A DNA stretch of 64,000 bases, taken from contig VXBA01001882.1 of NCBI GenBank assembly GCA_013399895.1, forward strand, positions 930,254 through 994,253, given 5' to 3'. The notes below the pieces were generated by a model. That model did not search any database. It was not told the DNA's origin and saw only the letters and a list, made by a program, of their open reading frames with translations. The translations under genes and the position numbers were made by a program. Source of the DNA: Serilophus lunatus (lineage: Eukaryota; Chordata; Aves; Passeriformes; Eurylaimidae). Of this stretch, positions 10,358 to 23,007 are shown in pieces. Position 1 is the stretch's first letter. Each line of letters opens with the position of its first letter.

Positions 10358-13300
10358 AGAGATTAATCCTGCAATAATCCTGCATTTAATCCCATTGCTT
10401 GGCCTGAATGTATAAAGCATTGTCACGCTGAAAGGGAGCACAATGTTTCTTAGAAGTCACATCCTTTAACACTAGATTTTTGGACATATTTGCACCTCCT
10501 ACCTTACTAAGGGATTGTGAAGTGGGCTTAAAGGTCAGAACCCTTCAAATTGCATAATGTTTGGGGAGTTCTTGAGATCAGGAGAATATCAGCCAGCTTT
10601 AAGTTGAATTTCTTTTTTTATTTTATATGGATGAAAACATGTACAGTTCTACTTAAAGGATGTTAGATCATAACTCAGAACATTTAGTTATTCAGTTTCT
10701 GCCTAGGCGTGCTTCATCACAGCCCAACCATTTCTGAAACTCCACAGGGATTATAGACTATAAAAGATAAAGGGTCTGTTAAAACACCACAGTTCTTATA
10801 AATTCTTATCTTGTCAATTTTTCAGCTGGAAGGGATGAAAAAGCATGAAAAAACATCCTGACACGGTACAGAGTCCATCAGTGCCCTTAAAAGAGACATG
10901 AGCCTAGCAGTCATCCAGTATTGTTGCCTTTGAAGGGTGGATAAGAAAGAGCTAGAGGTTACAATGTGCAATGAAGATTAAAAGCACTTTTCCTGTAGAG
11001 AGGAGCACATCTGACATCCATTTAAAGATAATGATAGGAGTCTATTAAAGGCAGGTGAAACAAAGGGACAAGGGAAAATGTATCTAAATAAAAATAATGG
11101 TCATGGAGCTTTAAGGACTCAAAAATAAACACACATTAGGTCACTAACTGGTAAATAATAAAATCTTAAGCACCATTTATCACAGAACTGAATAGATAGA
11201 CATAAAAATAATAAAAAGTTCTTCACCTCAAATGGTAAATCAAAAGCATGCTTTTAACCAAGAACAGCCAAGAGAGGGAAACAAAGAAACTCTTGTGATT
11301 CACTCTTGACATTGCAGAGATAATGGCATCACCTCTCAAGACAGTGAAGGTTACATCTGAAGTCCCTTTTTAGGACTTTTTTGATTTAATTAAAAACATA
11401 GGTAATTGAAGGAAGATAGGGTGTTTGGGAATTAATTTCTGCTGTATGCTGGGGGCTGAGTGACAACTCTGTCCAGCTGAACAGATATGTTTTAAATGAT
11501 CTATAAAAACTTACAAAACTCAAACTGTGTTCCAAACCAATCTGGTCACCATGAAGTATAAGACTCGTTTCACAAGTTTTTTTAATTTTCCCTTATTCAG
11601 GCTGAGCTAAGAAGATAAGAAGATACAAATACAGATTTCTGCCAGACTGCAGTTCACTGCTGTTCAGAGCAGATTCTCAGCTTTTATACATGGTTGCATC
11701 TCGTTAAACTCCACAGAGACATGCAGATTCAGAGAAGATGAGTATCTTGTCCGTCAAGAAAGTAATGCCTTTATATGTGTGGAAAGGAACAGTTTATTTT
11801 AGGATTAGAAAAGGAAACTATTTTATGCAAGACTGCACCAGCCTTGTAGAGTTTGGTTTGCAACAAAATTTGCACACAGGTTTCGCCTACTCGAAACTTG
11901 TAATTAAAGTCTTGCTCCACAGACCTGACCAAATTTTCTCCGAAAGTCACACAAGAACTTTTCTGTCTCAAATATCTTCAAGGCACTTTAAACCTACTGG
12001 CACAGAAGCCACTTATATGTGTTGGATAGATGATCCATAAGAGGAAAATTTAGAACTTCAACCTACTTCTTTTTATACTAGAGGAAAATGATTATTTGCT
12101 TGATTTTTGACATAAATGAGAGTAATTTTGATGCCACTCAGCTGACAGCAATGGGACACACACAGAGCCACATGTACAAGCGTGTGTGCATACACATGCA
12201 TCCATGCAGGTCAGCCAATCCATTACAGCGGTTTTGAATATTTTGCATATGAACCTTCTAAAATCCCACACATCTAACTTTGGATTTAGCCCACTTGAAA
12301 AATTCAAATGAAAAGGAGAAGGACGAATCTATGAGATGGCATTCTAATAGACTTGGATGACTGAAACATACACTGCCAGTAAAACTGTTCAGATCTCTCA
12401 TGAGAACTTAATATAAAATTTCAGTATCTTTACTTGTCTGGTATTGTCTCTGGAAAGTTAGTCATAATCATCATCTTAATTAAAGGGTGTCCAAAATTAG
12501 ACTGACAGAACCATCAGCCTAAGTCTGCTTTCTGTCAGACTCGCCATAATATGTTCTGAAGACATCCTATATCCCACATACCATCTTGCTAGTGACTGTG
12601 TGGCTGTTAGAGAAAGATGTTATTCTTTGCATTAAGAAGCACCAGAGAAGAATTTTTCCACATAGTCGATGTTACAGTTGGAGATTTTTCAGTCCTCTGT
12701 GTTTAAAAAACAACCAACCAATCAATTTCTACACAGGTAATAAGCGTAAACTGTGAGTGGAACTAGTCACAGTAATGCTTGCTTTGGTGCCAATTCCATT
12801 ACTTCAATCAGCTTCAAGGTAGAAAACAGCTTGTGGACAATAGCTTAAAATGCTTTATACAAAGAAACAAATACTTGGAGAATTTGTGACTTTGCTCCAC
12901 AAATATCACAGATGTGTTTGACTGAAATTCTGAAACTAATACAAAATTAAGAATGAAGAAAAAATGGCTAATGCTGTTTGCTACAATTTTCATCCTGCAA
13001 ATCAGAACAAAAATCCACTGGAGCCAAAAATAATTCACTGCTAAAAAAAAAATGATGCAAATAATATTTGATACAGGCTCCCTGTGTGTTGCCTGTTTGT
13101 CTGACTTCAGATTGTGATGATTTAATGTTGTTCCTATCTCCACTACATTCAAGAATTTCGCAATAAAGAGGACATAGGACAAATCATTATGTTGTCTTTT
13201 TAGATACCTCTTACTTCTTTATCTGCCCAGGACAGGCCAGTGAAATTCTAGGCAATGTCAGTGTTATGAGCATCTCTTCTTCTTCAAAATAAACTGATTT

Positions 13301-14721
13301 TACTGTGAGATTTTAAAATTGTCTGGGGCACATATGAATCTCTAGAAATCTATTGTGTAGGCAGTCCTGAGAAGAAAATATTCTATTTCCCTTGTCAGTC
13401 TAGATAAACCAAAGTGGAATGCACATGTCTTGGTGGCTCAAGGATGTGGTCTCTGAGTTAACAATTCTTCAGTTTACTAAGTTCTTAAAAGTGCAGAGTC
13501 CCTATCCTTCCTCCTTCCTTTTCCTCAGGAGAAGGTGAAAAATATCATGTGGGACAGGTTTGACTGGAAAAACGGCAGAGCGTTTGGCAGAAGGAGCAGG
13601 TAATTTTTGTGTGCTTCCAGCAAATCTGCCACTGCTATCTCTCGTTCTCTTCTCCTTCTCCCATCAGATAAGGTGTCAATTCCTACTTGGGAAGCATGAG
13701 AAGAAAGTGGAGAACAGGAAAAGACTGAAAGTCAGTGTATCTTCTGTCATGCTACTCAGAGATGAAGCCTGGTACCCTAAACTTCCTGGACCATATGTCC
13801 AATGTATTTCTTACTTGCAGACCAGTGAATTGCATAAAAGCATTTATTTTATTGAGACCTGTGTGGTATTCCTTGAAAGAATAAATTACCTATGGAAATC
13901 AGTTCCATGACTATCTAAGGAGTTGTTCACAGAAGCAGGTGATGTGTAGAACAAATATAAATACTCTGTAAAATAATTACAATGTTTATTTTCACATTCC
14001 TTATGCATCCATCTGTGCTCTATAAAGATGACTTGGGTCCTTTTGGTCAGTTCCTCCTCTGGGTGTACAGGGGACTCAGGTTCCAAAACCACTTTGTTAC
14101 CTTTGAAAAGATTTCCCATTATGAACTCAATCAGACTTTTCCCGAACTTTATGAGGTCCTCTGAAATGGATGAACATTGAAATGCCTTTGATATTATCAT
14201 TTTCTCTCAGAGTAATAATTATAATTACCTCTTTTCTAATATCCTCTTTTGGCTTTAGTACAGCTAAGGCTATAAAACAGTCTTGAAATTTTTCCCAAGC
14301 ACTGTTGGGAACTCTTTTGTATTTTAAGTCAATACCTAAATATAATCAGTTTTCTTAATGTGAATGAAAAGTCTGTACAAAGTCAAAGGACTTTTATGAT
14401 GTTCTAAAAACATATTAGACCTTTATTCCCTTGAAGTAACCTTGACAAGGTGCCTAGAAACTCTCATGAGGGGCATTCTATTATATTTCCTCATTTTCTT
14501 CCTTGCTCTCTTATTCCTTTCCTTCTATACAGAATCTTCATTTCCAAGTGACCTGAGACACTTATACATTCTTGCCTCTTCAAAACCTTACTCCCCTTTA
14601 TTCTTTTCATTTCCAAATACTTCGTTCACATTGTTTGCAACCACTGTATTTCTTTCTGCAGTCAGAAATTATCTTCAAAGTCACCTGCCCATGGTTCCCT
14701 AATAAACAAGTTAATGTCAAA
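10358..14721. other. Unique-looking AT-rich DNA
   Basis: No repeat family or gene recognised. The longest frames are 122 codons on the minus strand (12814-13182), hydrophobic and of the phenylalanine/isoleucine type expected of AT-rich DNA, and 116 codons on the plus strand (13560-13910). Neither shows a motif or a convincing splice context. Confidence 0.55.
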
Positions 14722-14813
14722 TTATGGTTTAGATGATGGGTTGTTAGATTATAGGTTGGACTTGATGATTTTTAAGGTCTCTTCCAACCTTGTTGATACT
14801 GATACTGTGATCT
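14722..14813 (+). mobile_element. CR1 3' end
   Basis: The last 90 bases of a CR1 element, recognised by GGTTGGACTTGATGATTTTT and AAGGTCTCTTCCAACCTTG followed by a GATACT tail repeat. It closely matches the copy at 51.6 kb, with only a few differences over about 60 bases, so both belong to one subfamily. It is strongly 5'-truncated, as most CR1 copies are. Confidence 0.9.
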
Positions 14814-15129
14814 GATAACGGCTTTCTAAAAAGAGGTATTCCATCTCCACCTTGCTGAGAACTGTATTGTCTACTCATATTTTTTAACTGTTACTTTCTT
14901 TCAGCTTTCAGAATATGACCTTGTGTTGGTCATCCAGGTGTCCATGTATCCAGGTGGTTCAGTCATTGCCCACAGCTCTTTCCCTCTTGCCTAAAATCTC
15001 TGAGCAACAGCATTCAGAGCATGTTTATTTTGAGGAGTCTCCATTTTCCTTCTGTGTGTAGCTTTCACCTCTGATAGAGATATAAACCTCGTGTTTCTGT
15101 CATGTTTTTAACACAGGATCCTAAAAAAA

Positions 15130-15290
15130 TTGGGGTGGGACAACAACAGCAGTTCTTGAGTCCAATCTGCTGCTTGAAACAGGGTCAGCTCTGATGTAAG
15201 ATCAGGCTGCTCAGAGCTTTACCCAGTCGAATCTTAAAAACCTTCATGGAAGGAAACTGTGCAACCTCTCTAAGAAGTCTCACCTTGTGC
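15130..15290 (-). mobile_element. CR1 3' fragment, inverted
   Basis: On the plus strand the run GAGTCCAATCTGCTGCTTGA, then CTGCTCAGAGCTTTACCCAG and TGTGCAACCTCTCTAAGAAG, is the reverse complement of the CR1 region just upstream of the 3' terminus. The terminal tail repeat and all of the coding part are missing. Confidence 0.82.
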
Positions 15291-18200
15291 TGGGATGATC
15301 ATGTGAATCTCAGTATCAACATCCTCAAGAGTACTCCAGAGGAGTGCTGCTTTTCTTTTATACCCACCTAATACGAAAAATCTATATTCTTTTTTGTCAT
15401 CAAGTTACATCACCTAGGTGCAGGTATTACACACACACACACAGACTGCTCTGCATACAAATTAAATTACTTGTATTGTGGCAGAGTCATGCAGAGGGCA
15501 TGGGGGATTGGACTGTGTTGTGGACACTCCAGGAGTCTCAGTTGCAAGAGTTCTCAAAGCAGCATCTTCAGCTGCATAGAGTGAGACTCCCTGTTATGCT
15601 TTTCTGTTCACTTCATGTAATCTACCTGGCCTGCTGTTGTACATGACCACTTCAGCACATGTATAATAAAATGTTATTGATTGTCTCAACTATACACAAA
15701 ACAGCTTCAAAATACCTCACCAAAGAGCTCTCCTACGTGACCATTTCTGCACCTGTAGGAATATAGTCTATTGGCTATTTACACGTTTTGTCCGTGCACA
15801 ATTTGACTGATCCTGCAGGAAGAATCTCTGTGACACTCCACCCACAACATAAATCAATAGGTGTAAGCAAATAAATTGGACTTAACACAGCAGGAGCAGC
15901 CTGGTGAAATCTCTAGGGCTGTGTGAAATACCCACCTGGAGAGCTCTTCCAACAATCAATAAAATACTTCATTTTCAGGGTGGCTGCTGTTTCAAACAAT
16001 CATCTAGTTTTTTAATTCTCTGTTGGAGAGTGATAATGATGGCAAGCTCAATTCCTAACTTTCATGAGATGGGGGAGTAACAAAACCCTGGGAGTCTTTC
16101 GCTGTCACTGGTAGATATCTCAGTCATTTCAAAAAACCATGTACTCCTCCAGGCATTAAGTGGAAGTCTCCAGCTGGGATTGAAATTAGCAAATTAGTTT
16201 ACTCTAGCAACATCACATTGACACAACAGAGAAATGAATTTTTATATATATATTTTTTTGGTTACTGTTTTTAATGGTATAGAAAGAAGAAAGACATTAT
16301 ATTCATTTATATAGTATGGACAGGTCTGGTTTGTTCACAGCTTGTATATATGTTTCTTTTTACCGATGTATTTGATCCATTTTATTTAACTCTGCTAAGA
16401 TGGGCATTAGTGCCTGATATTGTTTTTATAATTTGTAAAAAAATCAACAAACAAAATAGAAAAAACCTTTTCCTTTTGTTTCTTACTTTATATCAATACA
16501 TTATTCTTGGAATGAAAGATTGAATGAAATATTCTGATGTCACCTCATTAATGAGGATTCAGGGCTGACACTTATGCATCTAAGACCTGCTTTCAGTTAC
16601 CCTGATACAACACAGCAGAGCTATTAATTTGATCAAGTTCAGAATATATGTAAATGCCAGAATTTATGAATTTGAGATTGTGAAGAGAGGGGGAGTATAT
16701 GGTCTAGACAGTCTATTAGAAAACTTTTACACAAAATAAAACAAAGTTCTCTGGAGCATGGATATCTGAGATGAAATAATAAGAAGTAAAAGAAATTGCA
16801 ATGAACATAATTTTCTTTTACATTACTTTAATCTTTTCTGTGAAAACCACTTAAAAGTCTTATTCATGGTACTTGTTTGAAAGCTACAAAAGCATAAGTT
16901 CATAAAATTTAGTTTCCGAATTATTCAATCAATATGTAGTCAAACAGTTCAGAAAAACTGTTCATAATAAAATAAATAATAATTTTTCTATTTTGTATGT
17001 GTATGTGATTTTCAATTTAAAAACTTCTTAAATATTAAAAAAAAAAAACTGAAATATTTATAAATACATTTGACCTGACTGGAAACTTTAGTTTATCTTC
17101 ACTCTGAACGCCACAGTCAAGTTTGAGAATGAATACACAAATGCATACAGATTCTCCAATCCATTAAATATTTGCATTAATTATATTTTTAGAACAAAAA
17201 GCAACTTCACAAAGCCTAATGTTAACTCTCATCAGCAGGAATGTTACAAATCCACATTGAGAAAATCATAATTGCAAATGGATATGTCTTATATAAGGAC
17301 ATATGAGATATAAGTTAAGAACAAAAGTCTACCCAGCCTCTGACTGACAGCAGCCAAAACAAATGGCCTGGGCATATAGGAGAGGGGGAAGCACATAACG
17401 CTTTTTTCCAGAATATGTTTCCACCTTCCTGCTACTTGAAATTCAGAGATCTCTTGGAAGAAAAGTGATATTTTAATATTTAATTGGGGTAGAAATATCA
17501 TCACTTATACCAGCAATACTCTGTCCCTTGCTTAAGAAAAAACACAAAAAACCCTAAAAAGAACAAACCAAACCAAAACAGGTAAAAGAAACAATCACCT
17601 GATGGCAGTGTGAGCAGTGCTGGGGAAAATAAAGTAGTCTTTGTTATTTTTATGTCCTGGTAATTGATGTGATATTACAAGCACAAGTCTTGCATATGTG
17701 GCCCTGGAGTCCAGCAGAAGATGTGGAAACAGCAGATTTGGAGTTTAGGAATTAAAATCTTTGTGCTTGGCAAAACAACATTTGGATGTGTTTCATGCCT
17801 CTGTGTCAACATTCACATGTGTTTGCAGGGGATACATGAAGATGTTCAGGGCAGCAAAGTTCCACAGCTTTTTCCCAACTGAACACAGCTTGCCAGAGGC
17901 AAAGTTACTCTGCCTTAAATCCTCGTGTGGACTAGGAGGGGCATGTGTATTACTTTCAAAATACCTTTAAATCTTCTGGAAAGTAAAAAGTTTCATCAGT
18001 CATTTCAAGATTTCCTGAGATAGAGACACTGCTGACACCCTTCTGGAGTCTGATCCCAAACTGCCTTGCATCCATAACAGTGTTTCTATTCCCTACGGGA
18101 AGAAGATTTTCATCCTATTTCATTTAACTACTATAGTTAAGAAAATCTGATCTGTTTAATTTGTTTAATTAAATAAGTGTGATCTCTTTGTGGGAACATT

Positions 18201-19329
18201 CTTGCTTTGGATGAACTGAATTTAACTCAAATATTCTTCATCAATTTATACCAAATAGAAATAAACACAGTATTGGACTGCAATAATTGCTCATATGCAA
18301 TTTTCAGTGTTCTACAGTTAACTTGACAGCTTAAGTTAAGGTAGTGTAATTTTAGTCTTTGGACTGAGTATGATGACATTCCACAGTACATCAGATATTT
18401 GAGACAATGTTTTCTGGGGTTGTATTAAGTGCTTCATCTATTTCTCCTTGAAAGATTGAGCACTGAGCAGAGGCACTTGTTAAAAGAAAAAAAAAAAAAA
18501 GCAATAAAACTATTTTCATGACTATCAATAGAAAAACCGTACTTGGAGTCCACAAATGTTGAGATTCAGAAGCTGTTGAAATCAGTAGGAAAATGCTGAC
18601 TGACATTAAAATTTTGTATCACATCCAGCAGACCAAATCTTCAGATAGCAAATAGCAAATTTTGAAGTGACTAACAATTTCCAAGATAAAGTTTTCTCTC
18701 ATTTAAAATAGCAAAAAACGCAGTTTCTTTAGTCTATTTGACAAAGCTAAGCATCAAAAGGGGCTATTAGAGCAAAATTTAAGCTGTTAAAAGGGAAAAT
18801 TTTAAAGGCAATTTAATGGGTTTTCTTGAAAGCCAGTGTCTGGTAATCTCCCATTTTGGACAGTAAAGAAGCTTTTTTGCACATAAACTTGCAAAGGAAA
18901 CTTCACTTACAAACATTTTGTGTTTAAACTCAGTGAAATTCTTGTTAGATGGAAATTTTTGGCAGTCTTTTTTCACCCACTGGGAAATTACTTATCATTA
19001 GTTATGTGTCAAAAGATTGTCCACGCATACAATGCTTTATGAGGAGGGTCTTCTAGAAATTTTATTGAGACAAAAAACAGAGCTGTTGAAACCAAAGGAT
19101 ATTTGTACCTAAATATCAGAAGCATTCAGGTTCTTTGATTTTCACAGACATGTAAAAAGTGCCTTTGAGAGGAAATGAGAGGTGTGCCTTTTGTCATTGC
19201 CTTTAAAAGGAGCAGGGTCAGGGTCCTGATGAAGGAAGAGTGAGATGGCAGCAGACTCCTATTCCTTGTATATTAACAGTGATGGAAACAGAGAAAAGAA
19301 CTGCATGGGGAGCCTGGTACACACAGGGA
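15291..19329. other. Unique-looking AT-rich DNA
   Basis: Only simple-sequence features are visible: a CA run near 15436, an A-rich stretch at 17535-17580 and a 15-base A run near 18490. No gene was recognised. A minus-strand frame at 18391-18606 resembles a signal peptide only because it reads through the T run. Confidence 0.55.
15429..15443. repeat. AC microsatellite
   Basis: A short, clean AC run of about seven units. Confidence 0.85.
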
Positions 19330-19690
19330 AACAGCTTCCTGAGGAGGTGAAGTGGAGGGGAACATTCTAAGCTCCTCTCCCTGGTATTCACTCAAAGGGC
19401 TTGTGGGACTGGTTCAAAGCTGCACCAGGGAAGGTTCAGACTAGGTATTAAAAAGCATTTCTTTACAAAGAGGATGGTCAAACACTGGAACAGGCTTCTT
19501 AGAGAGTTGGTCAATGCCCGAAGCCTGTCAGTGTATAAGAGGCATTTGTACAATGTCCTTGATATTATGCTTTGATTTTTAGTCACCCTGAAGTGGTCAA
19601 GCAGTTGGATTAGTTGATCACTGCAGGTTCCTTTCAACTGAAGTATTGCATTGTATTGTAGTCTAGTCCAGTCTAGTCTATTCCCTAACA
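19330..19690 (+). mobile_element. CR1 3' end with pentamer-type tail
   Basis: This is the 3' untranslated end of a CR1 element of the subfamily whose tail is built of ATTCT-like units. Landmarks in order: GAGGTGAAGTGGAGGGGAAC, GGTTCAAAGCTGCACCAGGG, GTCAAACACTGGAACAGGCT, TGTCAGTGTATAAGAGGCAT and GGTTCCTTTCAACTGAAGTA. The tail has drifted into TTGTATTGTAGTCTAGTCC-type repeats. The reverse-transcriptase frame is truncated away. Confidence 0.92.
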
Positions 19691-22600
19691 GACTATTTTC
19701 TGTTTCAAAGTTTTTTTTCCTTCCTCACAATCACAGAATGGGGAGTGATCCAGAAAATTCTGGAGAGAAAGGAAGGGAGGATATTCTCCTTTACCAAGCT
19801 GTTTACTTCTCACACAAATATCAAGTTTCATCTATTTCTCAGTGTGTAATAGATTTTTGTTTATACTGTGAATCCCTAGAATGTGATGAAAGATTGTATT
19901 ACTAGAAACAAGCCAAATCCTCAGCCTTAAAATCCTGGAAAGTGGGTAAAAAGAGGAATCAGACTCAGTCAGGAGTTCAGCAAATTCACTTTCTAAAATA
20001 AAATAGAAACTTCATTCTCATACTATTTTTTTTCAGAATATGATTTATTCTTTGGGCTTTGTCAGGAAAAAGGGTAACAGTACTTCACTAGATGAAAATA
20101 AATTATTCCCTTATTCTATCACTAGTTTTTAGCCAGATAAGTCACTTGAATTTGCTGGGAGGCATGTTCTGAAGCCTCTTTACAAAGCTTTGCTAGATCT
20201 CATCTTGTGCACATTAGACCCACCTCCAAATGGAACAGCAGAATGGAGAGAATATTTTATGGAGAGAATGTTGCAATGGAGAGAATACTCGGATACCTCA
20301 TGTTCCTGTTCCAAAAATTGCACTCACAGGTTAAGCACACGAGAACTCATTAGCACAAAGCCTGGTTCGTGGCTTGGTCTGTCGGTTGGGTCACTGAGCC
20401 CCTGGAATTACTTCAGAGCAAGACTGATCTAATCCCCTCTTATCATCCACATCTTATCTCTTTTACTGAAATGTATACATTTCTTTTGTATTCCTGTAAG
20501 AAATTTTTATTTGCTAGGGGCAAGACTTGGGGTTTATAATACTTATAATATAATATAATTACTATATTATATAATAATATAATAATTATTGTTCTTCTTC
20601 TTGTTTGCTTTTTTCCTAATCAAAGTTAAGCTGAAATGGAATATTGAACTGTTGCACTTAAATTGTAGAAGTCACCTTTACTTTCTGCCTTTGACGGTGA
20701 GCTGATTACCCAGAATCATGCCCTTCTCCCAACACTAGTGGAGAAATGCCAGAGTCGTTTCAGCAAACTGTGGTGATGGTATCCTTTTTTTTAACATTTA
20801 GCCCACTTTATGTCAGCACCTGTAATAGTTCTGCTCCCACTAGACAGTAGTCAAGTGATTTAAAATGAGTTTAAGCAGAACCCAGTTTTGTTCCTGGCAC
20901 AGGCAAATCTGGGAGCAGGATGCTTTTCTTCTCACCTCTCATTCCACACTAGTCAGCTTGATTTTATTCATGTGAAGACCCCAAAGCTATCTCAGAGAAA
21001 GAGGTGGACTATGCCTTTTCTCAGCTTGCTGGAATATCTTCTGCAAGAAAATTGTAAGACATGAAGATCCCTTGGGTTTATTTACTGTCAATGTTTATGT
21101 TATCTCAATTGTTTAGCAGCTCACAACAGCTGTGAAACCCCATCGCAGAGATATTCCTGGAATAATTGTCTCCCGCTGCAGTCTAATCAAAGTAGAGAAT
21201 GTGACTGGGTCAAGGCTTTGGAGTTTGTTAAGATGATATCCATGCAATGATAAATAATGTATGTGTCTAATGTGTTGCAACAAGATATAAAAGAAAATTA
21301 ATTCCAGAGGCAGTTTTTATTATTCTTGAATCTGTAACCTGTCATCTTCACTGTGAATCAAATGCCAAATTACAGCTAAAATCCTGTTCTGCAAATGAAA
21401 TCCTTTAGACATGCTAATTTCAATTTTAAATTTAATTGTTTGAATATCACAACTCTTATTATTAGCCTGGAAGCCAATTCTATCTCCTAAATTTTAAGGC
21501 ACACAAAGAGACCTTTTCCTATTCTCCTACTGCAGGTGTAAATCATGATGCCACCGCCTTACCTCAAGTGCTTTTTAGGAAGGGTGTGGGTAATGAGCTG
21601 AGGAGGAAACTGAGGTTATTGGGAAGGCCTGTAGCAAGGGGAAGACTTGGTGCAGGAAGGATGTAGAGCTTTAGCAGATATAGTATGCAGGCTAAAAGTT
21701 CTACTAGAACAGTTTGTTTCTACAGGAAAATTAAACCATGCAAATAAGCATAGTTAAACTCTTGCCCTGGGTCAACAAGCCATCACTAGGGTCTTGTACT
21801 GCTTTGAACTGGGAGGATGCAAAGTTATTGTTTCTCAGGCCTGGGGACAGTAACTTTCTACCAGATTTAACATTATCTATGTCAAATGCTTTTCTTGTAC
21901 CTCAAGTTTTGGCTCTAGTCCTGAGCTCCCAGAGCTAAAGCTTCAAAATTATTTCAAGGCACTTTACCAGCCAAAACCACTAAAAGATTTACTTTGCCTT
22001 TAAAGAAATTACTTTAGAGTGAAATAAAACCTTTTTTTAACTCATGAATCAATTTTAAACAATATTTTATTACAGGAAATGAAACATACTAGGTGGAGCT
22101 GTAACTTGCTTTTTAAATTGGCAAAATAAATCAAAATCTAAATTTGACAGGTCAATAGTTAATATAATTAGACTTTCGGAAAGTATTCAGTAGTGAATGG
22201 TGTTCGAGACTGTTACTTTCCAAATGAGGGAAAAAAACCCATGCCATTTAGATATCATCTGCTGCAGTGTTGTATCCCCTTGCTGTCAAAGATGTTGCAG
22301 CACTACATTCCATAACAAGTGACTGGACATGTACAAACAGTGTAAGTTAATCTTTCACTCTAAACACTCACTACCTCCAGGCAGACCTCTGTCTGGAGCA
22401 ACTGTGAAAGTGGGTTTAGGTGACCTTGATGTATGTAACACCAAGAACAGATAATCTTCTAAGAATATATATCTAAATCTAAACTACCACAGCTAAATGC
22501 TGGAGAGCTATGTTCAGCTGAAATTTGTGGAACGTATTTGTAAATCAGCTTGGCTAATACATAATTTTAACACCAGAAGTTCTGCTAATTAGTTCAGTAT

Positions 22601-22931
22601 TCAGCAACTCAGCCTTCAGGAACCCTTTTCTCATTGAATTATCTATAAGATGCATAGACCAGCTTATAAGAAGGCAAGTTATCTGCAGAGGGGAAGATAA
22701 ACGGTATCATAGTACACAGCACAACTATTGATCTGGCAGCTGATAGTTTTGAATCTCGAATAGGACATTTCTAATAATCTAAATAAGCAACAGCTGAAAA
22801 CACTTATCAGAGAAATTAAAACAGAGGAAGAGAAGACAAGGACAATACTCACTGAATCATTCAAATCATTCAAAAGTGCACATAAAGTTAAATGAGAGGG
22901 ATGACAGGAACATTCAAGGTGAAAGTAAGAC
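19691..22931. other. Unique-looking AT-rich DNA
   Basis: No gene or dispersed repeat recognised. At 20236-20293 the word ATGGAGAGAAT recurs three times as a small degenerate tandem, and an AT-only tract lies at 20534-20590. Confidence 0.55.
20534..20590. repeat. AT-only tract with self-complementary words
   Basis: A run of TATAATA, ATATTAT and AATAATA words that can fold on itself. Low complexity. Confidence 0.75.
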
Positions 22932-22936
22932 TTTTT

Positions 22937-22970
<34 letters not shown>

Positions 22971-23007
22971 CCTTTTTTTTTTTTTTTGTGAATTTTTTTT
23001 TTTTTTT
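22932..23007. repeat. 76-base T tract
   Basis: The tract is almost pure T, interrupted only by C, CC and GTGAA. I saw no reverse-transcribed gene next to it on the minus strand. CR1 does not make poly(A) tails, so this is more likely an expanded mononucleotide repeat than the tail of a retrocopy. Its exact length may be an assembly estimate. Confidence 0.85.

Noticed and set aside
12814..13182. 122-codon minus-strand frame
   Set aside because: Its Phe/Ile/Ser-rich composition is what AT-rich DNA yields; there is no motif, Kozak-like start or splice context.
13560..13910. 116-codon plus-strand frame
   Set aside because: It starts in a purine/pyrimidine-rich area, shows no domain, and contains an acceptor-like site that would cut the frame.
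18391..18606. Minus-strand frame with a signal-peptide-like MKIVLLLFFFFLLTSASA
   Set aside because: The hydrophobic core is a 15-base T run plus neighbours. The same text reads more naturally as a pyrimidine tract, and nothing else supports a gene.
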